DNA from: Neocallimastix lanati (nom. inval.) | Taxonomy: Eukaryota; Neocallimastigomycota; Neocallimastigomycetes; Neocallimastigales; Neocallimastigaceae | Length of the DNA stretch: 64,000 bases | Direction of reading: 5' to 3' | NCBI GenBank assembly: GCA_016946835.1 | Contig: JACVTC010000001.1 | Span: 1,224,501-1,288,500, forward strand | Shown here: positions 12,568 through 23,520 of the stretch, piece after piece | Layout of the letters: every line of letters starts with the position of its first letter | Position numbering within the stretch: the stretch's first letter is position 1 | Made by a program: the position numbers and the translations under genes | Notes under the pieces: model-generated | The model's input: the letters and a program-made list of their open reading frames with translations, nothing else | Database searches by the model: none | What the model was told of the DNA's origin: nothing

Positions 12568-14445
12568 ATGAAAACATTGTTTTCTTATTTCGTATTATTA
12601 TCAGTAGCATTATATAATAATGTTGTTTATGCTGCTGGTGCCAGTTCATTCAATGGTGTTACACCAGGAAAGGCAATTAAGGCAACTGGAAATAAAAATC
12701 CTTTAATTACTCATAGATATAGTGCAGATCCAGGTGTTATGGTTTACAATGGTAGAGTTTATGTTTATGCAACTAATGATGGTGATGTTGCTAATAGAAA
12801 TGTTGGTGAAAATAAATATGATCAAATTAATACTATTAATTGTATGTCATCTGATGATTTAATTAACTGGATGGATCACGGACCAATTCCAGCTGCTGGT
12901 GGTAATGGTGCTGCCAAATGGGCTAAAAATTCATGGGCTCCAACTGCTGCTTGGAAGAAAATCAATGGTAAGGATAAGTTTTTCCTTTACTTTGCCAATA
13001 ACGCTAGTGGTATTGGTGTTTTAACTGCCGATTCTCCAACTGGTCCATTCAAGGATCCAATTGGTAGAGCTCTTATCTCACGTCAAACTCCAAATAGTAA
13101 TGTTGAATGGCTTTTTGATCCAGCTGTTTTTGTTGATACTGATGGTACTGGTTATCTTTACTACGGTGGTGGTGTTCCACAAGGTCAAAATGCTAATCCA
13201 AGAACTATTCGTGTTGCCAAGTTAGGAAATGATATGACAAGTATTCAAGGTACTCCACAAATGATTGATGCTCCATGGGTATTTGAAGATTCAGGTATTA
13301 ATAAGATTGGTAACACTTATGTTTACTCATACTGTACTAACTGGGCTGGAGGTCCATACGGTAATGCCAGAATTGCTTACATGACTAGTAACAACCCAAT
13401 GAGTGGATTCAAATACCAAGGTACTTGTTTCAACAATCCAGGAGATTTCTTCCAAACTACTGGTAACAATCACCACACTATTATTGAATTCAAGAATAAG
13501 TACTACATCTTCTACCACGCTGAATGGCTTAACAAGCAAGTTTTCGGTTCTCAAAAGGGTTACCGTACTACTCATGTTGATGAATTACCAGTTAATGGTA
13601 GTAAATTAGGTAATGCTAAGGGTACTCTTAAGGGTGTTAACCAAGTTAAGGATGTTGATGGTTCTGCCCTTAACTATGCCGCTAGTTTCGCTTGGCAAAG
13701 TGGTATTAGTGTTAAGGGACAAGGTGCTGTTACTCAAGTTAATTATGGACGTGGTGCCTGGACTGGTGTTTCTAATGTTGCTTTAGGTAATGCCAAGTCT
13801 ATTACTCTTAAGGCCTCTTCCTCTAGTGGTGCTACTGTTAAGATTTGTGCCGGTAGTGAAAATGGTACAGTTCTTGGTTATGTTGATATTCCAGCTGGTG
13901 GTTCCTTACAAAATGTTACTGGAAATCTTTCTGGTGCTTCTGGTACCAAGAGTCTTTTCTTCATTGCTTCTGGTAATCTTACTATTGAATCATGGCAATT
14001 AGGTGGTGGTAGTGGTAGTAACGCCAATGCCGGTAACACTGGAAATGCCAATGGTAATGCCAGCGGAAATGCCAACAACAACTACAACAACAACAACGGT
14101 AACAGAAACAATAACAATAACAAAAACAATAACAACAACAATAATAACAAAAACAATAATAATTCCGGTTCCTGTTTCTCAAAGGCTTTAGGTTATAACT
14201 GTTGTAAGTCATGTAGTGGTGTTTACTACGTTGATAAGGATGGTGAATGGGGTATTGAAAATGGTCAATGGTGTGGTATGGCAAGTAGTTGTGTCTCTTA
14301 TGCCAGTATTGCCAGACAATGTAAGGGTGCCCAAGGTTATCCATGCTGTGCCTACTCATGTACTGCCTATGAAAAGGATAGAGATGGTGAATGGAGTGTT
14401 GAAAACAATGATTGGTGTTTAATTAACAAGGCTATTTGTAAATAA
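12568..14445 (+). CDS. Cellulosomal GH43 glycosidase: GH43-CBM6-Asn linker-dockerin-dockerin
   Basis: Secreted 625-residue paralogue of the gene at 5425, same predicted role (xylosidase/arabinofuranosidase on arabinoxylan). Signal peptide about 1-22 (ends VYA). GH43 propeller about 35-355 with Asp54, Asp184 and Glu240 conserved. CBM6-like module about 366-480. A low-complexity linker about 481-533 becomes almost pure Asn. Two fungal dockerins follow at about 536-575 and 585-624 (GYNCCKSC and GYPCCAYS cores). It lacks the CBM13 of its neighbour. The first 130 residues resemble the third paralogue at 54073 (shared DVANRNVGENKYDQINTI), while the core from about residue 139 is nearly identical, including silent sites, to the gene at 5425. 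This suggests a conversion or recombination chimera. Single exon, no interruption seen. Confidence 0.93.
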   Translation: MKTLFSYFVLLSVALYNNVVYAAGASSFNGVTPGKAIKATGNKNPLITHRYSADPGVMVYNGRVYVYATNDGDVANRNVGENKYDQINTINCMSSDDLINWMDHGPIPAAGGNGAAKWAKNSWAPTAAWKKINGKDKFFLYFANNASGIGVLTADSPTGPFKDPIGRALISRQTPNSNVEWLFDPAVFVDTDGTGYLYYGGGVPQGQNANPRTIRVAKLGNDMTSIQGTPQMIDAPWVFEDSGINKIGNTYVYSYCTNWAGGPYGNARIAYMTSNNPMSGFKYQGTCFNNPGDFFQTTGNNHHTIIEFKNKYYIFYHAEWLNKQVFGSQKGYRTTHVDELPVNGSKLGNAKGTLKGVNQVKDVDGSALNYAASFAWQSGISVKGQGAVTQVNYGRGAWTGVSNVALGNAKSITLKASSSSGATVKICAGSENGTVLGYVDIPAGGSLQNVTGNLSGASGTKSLFFIASGNLTIESWQLGGGSGSNANAGNTGNANGNASGNANNNYNNNNGNRNNNNNKNNNNNNNNKNNNNSGSCFSKALGYNCCKSCSGVYYVDKDGEWGIENGQWCGMASSCVSYASIARQCKGAQGYPCCAYSCTAYEKDRDGEWSVENNDWCLINKAICK

Positions 14446-15586
14446 GAAGATTTTTCTTTTTTAATATAAAAAAGAAAAAAAATTTTTTTATTTTTTTTTT
14501 TTACAAACTTTACCCTTAAACATTTGTATATTAAAATGTTAATAATTAAATTATATACATATAAAATAATTGTTTAATTATTTATATGTATAAATTATAT
14601 CTTTTTATCTTTTTATTTTTTTTTTTTTTTAATTTTAAGAATTTGTAAATTTCGAAATAAGTATTAAATTATATTAATTGAAGAATTTTTTATTTTTATT
14701 TTCTCTTAATATAGATGAGAAAAAAAAAGAAATATTAAAATAAATAAATAATATATTTTATTATAAAAAAAAAATTTTAAAAAAAAAAAAAATTTAAAAA
14801 CAAATTTTTTTGATATTGTAGTTATTAGAAAGTGGGTTTTTTTTTTTTGTGTAGTGGGAGATGTTGTAAATGTATACGTAAATGATTATTTATAAAATTA
14901 TATATACAAAATGAATGTATCATATGAATTAGAAATTAATTGTTACGTAAATATATTGTACGTAAATATATTATTTATTATATTAGGATATTAATTTTTT
15001 TTAAAAAAAATAATAAATAATAGAATTCTATCATAAATAAATAAAAGTTAATATAGATGATATTAATTAAGAACTAATAATAATAATAATAATTTTTGTT
15101 ATTATTATTATTTTTATTAAATATTAATATTTAATAATTAATAAAGTAATAGGGTTTATTTAAAGTTTGTAATCATTACTGCTATATATAAAAAAAAAAA
15201 AAAAAGATTACAGTTATTATCATTAATTTTATTAATATTTATTATTATTATTATTATTATTATTGTTAACATTATTATTATAGTATGTGTGTTATTTCTT
15301 ATGATAAAAGATGATAGATTATTTATATATATAATTTTAATTTTAATATTTCTATCTAATTTTGATAATTCTATCTACAATATATTAATGAAAATCATTG
15401 GAAAGGAATACTAAAACCAATTCTTCTTCTTCTCCTTAGGAATCATGGAACATGACTTCATCAATTTTCAATGTTTAAAAAAATTCAAAATTTTACTCTA
15501 CTTTGTTCGTTTTTTCAATGAAAAAAATAAACAAATCGACCTGATCCCCTTGATAGATAAATAAATAGAAATACTTTTATACCAAC

Positions 15587-15631
<45 letters not shown>

Positions 15632-15742
15632 GTATTTTTTTTTCGTCTCTGAGACTGAGAGAGAGAAAGAGAGTATCAAGTCGTTCCTTTTTCTTCATCT
15701 TCTTCTCATCAGAATGAATCCTATAAATCAAGGAATTCCTTT

Positions 15743-15779
<37 letters not shown>

Positions 15780-15812
15780 CAATTTTATAAAAAAATTATA
15801 TACAAAAATGCC

Positions 15813-15861
<49 letters not shown>

Positions 15862-15916
15862 TATTATAATTATTATTATTATTTATTATTATTATTATTA
15901 TTATTATTTATTATTA

Positions 15917-15963
<47 letters not shown>

Positions 15964-16160
15964 AAATAAAAAATTTGGGAGGAGGATGGACTTCCCCTGA
16001 TGAAATGGAAAATTCTCCTTTTTAATTAGTTTCCATACCAAAGGAATACTAAGATAGGTATAAGTTGTCATTTTTTAGGTAATTTGTTATTACCAAATAA
16101 AGAAAGAAAGATGGATCTTGGATCTTCATAATTTATCGGTTTAACAAAGTTTTTATCGGC
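14446..16160. other. AT-rich intergenic with microsatellites
   Basis: Contains homopolymer T-tracts, a short AC/GA-richer patch at 15640-15730 and the long ATT microsatellite listed separately. The patches at 15390-15460 and 15970-16060 are less AT-rich and share a GGAATACTAA motif, so they may be decayed repeats. No gene is visible. Confidence 0.55.
15813..15961. repeat. (ATT)n microsatellite
   Basis: Nearly uninterrupted TTA/ATT trinucleotides over about 150 bp, with occasional TTTA interruptions. Confidence 0.9.
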
Positions 16161-16169
16161 TTTACAGAC

Positions 16170-16581
16170 AGAAAGAGTAGCACACTTATTAATGCCAAAA
16201 GTCATTTCAATTTTAAGAGTTCATTTATGAATTTTATTCAAAAAATTTTCTTAAGAGCTTGTTTAGATAGATTGAGCAACTAAAACAAATATCATCAACA
16301 AAAAAAAAAAAAAAAGTCCACCACAACAATATTGAGATTCTAAATATATACCATACTTATCACAATTATCCAGTACATCATTATAATTAATGAACAAATT
16401 GAATAAAATAGGAGAAAGAGGGCCTCCTTGTCTAACACTACGATTAATTGAAAATTCTTCGGAGAGATTACCATTAAAAAACAAACAAAAAAAAAAAAAA
16501 AAAACAAAAAAAAAAACACTATAATTATAATAATAATCATTAAAGAAAAAAAATTCTTTTTTATTTTTTTTTATTTTATTT

Positions 16582-16613
<32 letters not shown>

Positions 16614-16690
16614 TTTAGACTAGAAAGTGAATACACTTCCTATTTGCTTTATTTTATTTATTATTAATAAAAATATTAATATATTATATA
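16170..16690 (-). mobile_element. LINE remnant: reverse-transcriptase fragment and a LINE 3' end
   Basis: The minus-strand translation at 16263-16484 gives SVRQGGPLSPILFNLFIN, the same palm-region motif as in the full LINE (GVRQGCPLSPILFNLFIND). The adjacent CCGGLF block lacks the expected FADD, which is replaced by an A/T homopolymer. Upstream, 16170-16260 matches the LINE region coding for the IEKCATMV segment. Near 16612-16640 the sequence TAGACTAGAAAGTGAATACA resembles the 3' end of the full element (TAGACAGGGAAGAGAATACA at 48341), next to T-rich pentamers that may be a decayed A-tail. Old, broken and non-functional. The two pieces may be separate insertions. Confidence 0.75.
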
Positions 16691-17460
16691 CATTATTAAA
16701 TATCAAAAAATAAAAAATTAGTAATATATTAAATATTTTTAATAATTTCAAAAAAAAAAAAATAAAAAAAAAATACTTGTAAGAATATTTATAAGAATAT
16801 TTATTATTAATATATATATATATATATTTATTATTTATTATTATTATTAATTTTTTTTTTTAATAGATATTAATAATTAATTGATTAATTATACTTTAAA
16901 GAGAATATTATATATTTTTTTATATTTAATTTTTTCATAACTAAAATAAACGAATAAATTATTTATCTAAATATTATGAAAAAATATATATTATTTTTTT
17001 GAATATTATATTCAATAATTATTTAAAAATATTAAAACTAATGAAACTTTAAATTATTTTTATTTTTATTAGTTTTTTTTTTTTTTTTTTTTTATATAAA
17101 TTTGAATAATTTAACTTTTCATCTGTTCACCCTCTCTCTCTATATTAATAAAAATTATTTAAAAATTTAAAAATTATAAAAAGTAGTATAGAATTAATCT
17201 TTTGAGATTAATTTACGATTAAATTATATGTTATTATTAATATTAATTATTTATGGATATTCGTTTTTTTTTTTTTTTTTTTTTTTTTTTTGTTATATAA
17301 TATTTTTAATTATATTAATTTATATAACCTATATTATTAAAAATATATTATATATGTTATTTAGGTTTAATTAATATTTGTTTAGTTATAAAAGTAATTA
17401 TTATTTAAATAATAATAATAATAATAGAAAAAAAATTTAAAATAAAAAAAAAAAATAAAA

Positions 17461-20337
17461 TTATTCTTCGAATGAAGACTTTTTATTATATAATTTCTTC
17501 ATTAAATTCTTTATTCTAAAACTATCACGAAGACTAATATTGTCTTCTTTTGAAATATAAAGACTAAAGAAATTAACTGAAGAATTTTCTATTACGAGAA
17601 GTGAATCTTTATTACTTTCATCATTAGAAGTAATAGATTTTGCATAAATTGTATGATTTGATATAAATGGCGATGTAATATCAAAATCATAATATTTCAC
17701 AGTTCTTTCTGGATTAAGTTTGGGTAATGGCATTTCTTTTACATATCCATAACCCGGTACATAATCCGGATAATATGGCTGTGCAGCACCATATATATTA
17801 TAATTTTCTACCAAATAGATTGGTAGAATATCCATCTTTCTATAATCTTTATGTAATTTGGTTTTATTTACATAATCTTTGAAGAGTTCACGTGCTGGAT
17901 TAAAAAGATCACGATATAGTACGCTAGGAGCATTGATATGATGTCTAAAGGTACTAATATAACTTTCTCCAAAGTATCTAATAATTGCTTTATAAGTATA
18001 CATAAAAGAATTAGTGGAATGGTTGATCAAATCTTCTTTATTTATTAAAAGAGCATCTTTAAAGTTATATTTTGGAGAGAATTCTTTACTGAAGAAGAAA
18101 CGAGGATGGGTAAATTTTCGGAAATAGTGATTAGATTTTAAATAAATGAATTTTTCAGAAAGATTTGGAATTTTATCTAAATACATCTCGATGACATGAC
18201 GATTTTGGGTTGGGTAAGATTCTTCTGGAATAATATCACGATAATAAATGATTTCAATTCTTTCATTAATTTTATTAATCCATGAAATTCTTTCATCCTT
18301 TTGACTTTGAGAAATAAGATAAATTTTACCTTCATACCATGGTAAATACATCTCTATTGAACGTAATGAATATTTCAATTCGTCAATGGTCATTTTATTT
18401 TTAAGATCTTCTTTATTATTATCAACAATATACACCATAGATATGTGCTTTACCCATTCCCATTCTTCTGTTAACTTTTCTCCTTGATAAGAAGAAAGGA
18501 AATCAACTTCTTCTTTCTCACGATCACTAATCTCTTTATCTGGTTCGGAGAGTTTATTTTTCTTATTAAGATATTCTTCAACAAGATTTAAGCGATAACT
18601 TTTTAGCATTGATCTAAATTCCTTTATTTTTGATGCACTATAAGTATTGTTAAGTTTTGCAGATATCTCGATTCCATCATTAATGAGACCAGTAATTTTT
18701 TTAGAATAAGGTTTTTCAAGTTCAACATATTCCTTCTTTTCAAAAGATGAAGCTACTGGGTATTGTGTCATCATAAATTCAGTAAATTGATAAAGTGCCT
18801 TTTTACTAGTATAGGCATCATTGAAATTATAAACATGAAGATTTGGATGTCTTCTAATATAATTGAAGTATCTATAATTTCTTCTATAATAATCTGTGAT
18901 TTTACCAAATTTAGCAAGATAATTACCAATTTTATAATTAATAATTTTAACACCATACTTTTTAATTGTTCGATTTGCAGGCAATGGTTTTCCAACAAAA
19001 TTTTTTGCTTTACCTTTACCACCAAGTTTTAATGGAAATTCTGGATGCTGTGGAGCATATTGCATAAAAACTTGGAAAAGATACTGAGTATGGAATTTAT
19101 ATCCATTTCTGAAACGATTAGCGAAATTTTCTCTTAATTCATTATAGAATAGTTCACGGAATGGTTCCATTAAATCACGATAGTATACATGTGGAACATG
19201 GAATAAGTCACAAAATTCAAAATCTTTATCAAAATATTCTCGGGCAATTTTTCTTGTGAAATATTTCGATGCTGCAAAGATTTCATGAATATTATTTTCA
19301 GCAATAATTTTATCAATATCAGATTTATTTATTTTTCTTGGATTATTTCTATAAACTTTAAGATTAAAATGTCCACGAGTGAAGAAAAAGCATGGATGAA
19401 TATAGTTATTTAAGAAGACATCATCATTAAAGTAGATAAAACGTTCAGTAATACCTGGAATTTTATCGAAAAACATTTCAATTGTATTTGAATCATATGT
19501 TGGATAGACATTTTCTGGGAAAATATCTTTATGATAAATCATTTTAATTCTTGGATTTGTAGTATCAAGCCATTTTGGAATTTGGTTATTTGTTACAATA
19601 TAGATAGTACCATTGTGCCATGGCATATATTTTTCAACCGAACGGATAGAATAGCGTAACTCATCTGCTGAACGATCTCGACTATTTGATCCTCTAATAC
19701 CACCATTATACTTGGCTTTAACATCTATAAAATCAGCATCTGAACCATCAACCCATGTATATACAATGGAAATATTTCTAATCCAATCCCATTTTGAATC
19801 AATTTCTTTACCTTTGTAATTAAGAATATATTCTAAATCTGACTTATATACTTTTTCCACCACCCTGTTTTGTTCTTTTACTTCATTTTGGTTATTTTCT
19901 TTATTTTGATTATTTTGGTTATTATTATTTTCGTCATTTTCATTAATTTCTTTATCTTTTGTTTTACTATCATCACTTTTATTCTTATCATCTTCAGTAT
20001 TCTCATCATCATCAGTATGATTTTCTATATTATTAATATCACTATTATTTTTATTTTCATCTTCTATATTATTATCATTATCAACATAATTTTCTTTTTG
20101 AACATTATTTTCATTACTTATATCTTTATCATTATTTACAATATCATCAATATCATTAAAGGAATTTTTAATATCTTTTGAATTTCTTATTTCTTCTGAA
20201 TCTATTTCATTTTCGTTTAAGATTGCTTCAGTATTTTTAATATTCTTACTTGTTTTTAATATTATATTGAAAGAGTAAAAAATAAAAACGCAATAAAATA
20301 TTATTAATAGTGATCTTTTTTTATATAATTTTGCCAT
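17461..20337 (-). CDS. Stealth-family sugar-phosphate transferase-like protein with duplicated domain (A)
   Basis: 958 residues. The family (bacterial capsule transferases, animal GlcNAc-1-phosphotransferase GNPTAB) moves sugar-1-phosphate onto glycans. One N-terminal hydrophobic segment (about 9-27) predicts a type II membrane protein, probably Golgi. An acidic Asn/Asp/Glu-rich stalk covers about 35-160. Repeat 1 has CR1 WVDGSD (195-200), CR2 RDRSADELRYS (220-230) with NDD (304-306), CR3 about 380-425 (FHVPHVYYRDL) and CR4 about 488-533 ending SSFE. Repeat 2 (about 620-958) keeps the scaffold (ELKYSLRSIE, VLYRDL, terminal KKSSFEE), but WVDGSD has become IVDNNKED and NDD has become KSN, so it is probably a pseudo-enzyme half. 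No introns. Codon use is AT-rich, unlike the GH43 genes. Paralogue at 23521 on the same strand. The acceptor substrate is unknown. Confidence 0.85.
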   Translation of the reverse strand: MAKLYKKRSLLIIFYCVFIFYSFNIILKTSKNIKNTEAILNENEIDSEEIRNSKDIKNSFNDIDDIVNNDKDISNENNVQKENYVDNDNNIEDENKNNSDINNIENHTDDDENTEDDKNKSDDSKTKDKEINENDENNNNQNNQNKENNQNEVKEQNRVVEKVYKSDLEYILNYKGKEIDSKWDWIRNISIVYTWVDGSDADFIDVKAKYNGGIRGSNSRDRSADELRYSIRSVEKYMPWHNGTIYIVTNNQIPKWLDTTNPRIKMIYHKDIFPENVYPTYDSNTIEMFFDKIPGITERFIYFNDDVFLNNYIHPCFFFTRGHFNLKVYRNNPRKINKSDIDKIIAENNIHEIFAASKYFTRKIAREYFDKDFEFCDLFHVPHVYYRDLMEPFRELFYNELRENFANRFRNGYKFHTQYLFQVFMQYAPQHPEFPLKLGGKGKAKNFVGKPLPANRTIKKYGVKIINYKIGNYLAKFGKITDYYRRNYRYFNYIRRHPNLHVYNFNDAYTSKKALYQFTEFMMTQYPVASSFEKKEYVELEKPYSKKITGLINDGIEISAKLNNTYSASKIKEFRSMLKSYRLNLVEEYLNKKNKLSEPDKEISDREKEEVDFLSSYQGEKLTEEWEWVKHISMVYIVDNNKEDLKNKMTIDELKYSLRSIEMYLPWYEGKIYLISQSQKDERISWINKINERIEIIYYRDIIPEESYPTQNRHVIEMYLDKIPNLSEKFIYLKSNHYFRKFTHPRFFFSKEFSPKYNFKDALLINKEDLINHSTNSFMYTYKAIIRYFGESYISTFRHHINAPSVLYRDLFNPARELFKDYVNKTKLHKDYRKMDILPIYLVENYNIYGAAQPYYPDYVPGYGYVKEMPLPKLNPERTVKYYDFDITSPFISNHTIYAKSITSNDESNKDSLLVIENSSVNFFSLYISKEDNISLRDSFRIKNLMKKLYNKKSSFEE

Positions 20338-23300
20338 TTTCCTCTTTAAATCATTAATTTTTTTTTTATTTTTGATTTAAAAATAATTATATTAATTAAT
20401 ATTTAATAAGAATATAAAATAAATTTTTAATTATATTAATTAATATTTAATAAGAATATAAAATAAATTTTTAAAGTATTTTATATAATTTTAATTCAAT
20501 AATTACTTTTCTAATTAATAATATTTTATTGCACTTTTAATATATATATTGTTTCAATATTTTTATTGAGCTTTCAATATATATATTATTTCTTTTTCAT
20601 TTATTGTATTATTGCAAAAACTGTTAATGCTATTATTATTTACTTTTTTTTTTTTTTTTAATAAAATTATAATAAATTAATTATTTATTTATTTTCTATT
20701 TGTTAAAAAATTTATTATTACTATTTTATTATTTATTTATTCATTTATTAAATCAATTATACTTATTTACTTATTTTATTCTTTGTACTTTTTCAATTTT
20801 TAACTTCTTTAAATTTTCTATTATTACTATTATTATTTATTATTTATTAATTATTATTACTATTATTATTACTATTATTATTATTATTTTCCTAATTTTT
20901 TTTTTTTTTTTTTTTTTTTTTATTTAATGCAGTAGTCAAAAGAGAAAATCTGGTATTTATATATTACATAAGACGGTTAATTCATTTATTAAGTAATATA
21001 AAGATTAATAATATATATTAAGATACATATCTAAAATCCCATCATTTAAGGTTAAAAATATTTTCATTAATTAATTTAAATTAATCAATATTAATATTTA
21101 ATATAATATAATATATTCGAATCAATAAAAAGAAATAATAGAATGATAATAACTTGAATTTTCATCCAATTATTTTATAATAATTTTGTATATAATCAAT
21201 ATAATTTAAGTTTATTAATATTAATATTCGTGTAACAGTAACTAATAATTGATTCATTTAATACAGAAAAATTTTTACATTCAGAAAAGCTTATATTATA
21301 TTAAATTTTATTATATTATATACTATTAATATATTATAATTTATTATTAAATAAAAATATTAAATGAAGATATATTAATTTGATATGTTAAAATAATTAT
21401 AATATTTATAAAATTAGATAAAATAATAAACCCTTGAAATTATAATAAAAAAAAAAAAAAAAAAAAAAAAAGGAAACAAAATAAACCTTTGAAATTAAAA
21501 AAAAAAAAAAGAAAATAAATCTTCAAAATTAAAAAAAAAAAAAGAAAATAAATCTTTAAAATTAAAATAAAATAAAATAAAATAAAATAAAATAAAATAA
21601 AATAAAATAAAATAAAATAAAATAAAATAAAATAAAATAAAATAAAATAAAATAAAATAAAATAAAATAAAATAAAATAAAATAAAATAAGATAAAATAA
21701 AAAATAAAAGTGTAATACGTATTAATAGAATATTGTAATTTCTATAATTATAAACTTTTTTATTTGTGTCTCAACTGAACCACAAAATGTTCCATACAAT
21801 TATATTATTAGTATATATTAAATTGTTCAAAAAAAAAAAATTTTTTTTTTCTTTTTTCTTTTTTCTTTTTTTCTTTTTTACAATTTTTCTACTTTTCTAT
21901 TAGGAAATTTTATTATATTGTACTATAAAATTTTGATTAATTAATAATTACATGAAAATTTAGATATTAAACTTTATTTGTTAATGAACATGAATAAGAG
22001 ATAGTCTTTCTATTTAATAAATTATTATTTATACCTACAACATTAGCCTATTTCAAGGACATTATATATATTGGATGTTATTATAAATAATAATATTCAT
22101 TTTATGGTTAATAATAAATTCATTTTACTTCTCTATTTAGTTTGTTTTATATATATATATAATTTAATAATAAATTCATTTTACTTCTATATTTAGTTTG
22201 TTTTATATATATATAAATAATTTAAAAAAAAAATATATATTTCTAAAAAAAAAATAAAGCAAAATCCTCTCCAGCATTTATTTATTTTAATTTTTTCTTT
22301 ACAAATTAAAAAAACTTGATACATTATTTTGTATTTATTAACAATAAATTATATTACGTAATACAAGAAATGCTTGTACTATTAATATATTATTAATAGA
22401 AATTATATTAGCAATAAAAAGAACATTAATATTTTTTTTGTTTCAATTTTTATTAAACTATTATTAATATTATACCATTTTTTTGTTGCTAAAATTAATC
22501 ATAAAATAAGATGAAATTAGGGTGAACGCTATTATGTAAATTACCATATATAATAATTCAAGATATATTAAGCAGATTATAAAAAGGAAAGTATTATCTT
22601 TTACCAATTAATTTTATTGTTTATGTTTAGGATGTCAATACATAATAAAATATATATATATATAATTATGAAAATTTATAATTTTGTTTTTTTTTGTTTT
22701 TTTATTTATTTTGGGAAAAAAAAAATAAAAGTTTTTTAAATGTATATATGATATGATACGATATTTTTTATATTAAATTTATTTATTTATTTAAATTTTT
22801 ATATTTATTAATTTCTAAAATTTATTTTATATGGTGATTTCTAAATAATAAAATTTAAAACTAATCATTATTAAACTTTATATATCATTTTGAGTTGAAT
22901 AAATTTGTCTCATAATAATAATATATATAAATATGTTATAATATGTTATTATTCTTTGAATCCATACCATAAAATATAATAATCCTAATCTTATTGCCTA
23001 CTTAGTTGTAATATTTATAATATATACATGAACAAAGAATATTTTAATTAAAAATTTTTATTTTTTTTATTTTTTTTGAAAAAAATTTTATTTATTAAAT
23101 TTTTTTTTTTAATTTTTAATTTTTTATTTTTACTAATTTATTAATTATTATTTATATTAACTATAATGAAATAATTAAATAATTAAAAATGTAAAAAATA
23201 TTTATTATTTCTATTCTATAATTTAAAAATGTAAAAATATTTATTATTTCTATTCAATAATTTAAAAATGTAAAAAAAAAAAAATATATTTATTCTATTC

Positions 23301-23405
23301 TATTCTATAATTTATCTATACTGAAATTTTATATTTACTACAGATTAAATAAATAACTTTTTCTATACTTTACATATATAAATAATATTCCATATTACTA
23401 ATTTT

Positions 23406-23442
<37 letters not shown>

Positions 23443-23520
23443 GTCATATTAATTTTAAAGCCATTATATATAATAGCATATATATATATATATGAAATTA
23501 TATGAAATTTTATAAGAAAT
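20338..23520. other. AT-rich intergenic between the two Stealth genes
   Basis: Simple sequence only. A 45 bp tandem duplication lies near 20386-20477 and a duplicated 60 bp block (AATTCATTTTACTTCT...) at about 22110-22210. There is also a CTTTTTT-rich tract near 21840-21890 and the AAAAT microsatellite. No gene is seen. Confidence 0.6.
21560..21700. repeat. (AAAAT)n microsatellite
   Basis: About 27 copies of AAAAT, nearly perfect, with one AAGAT variant near the end. Confidence 0.92.
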
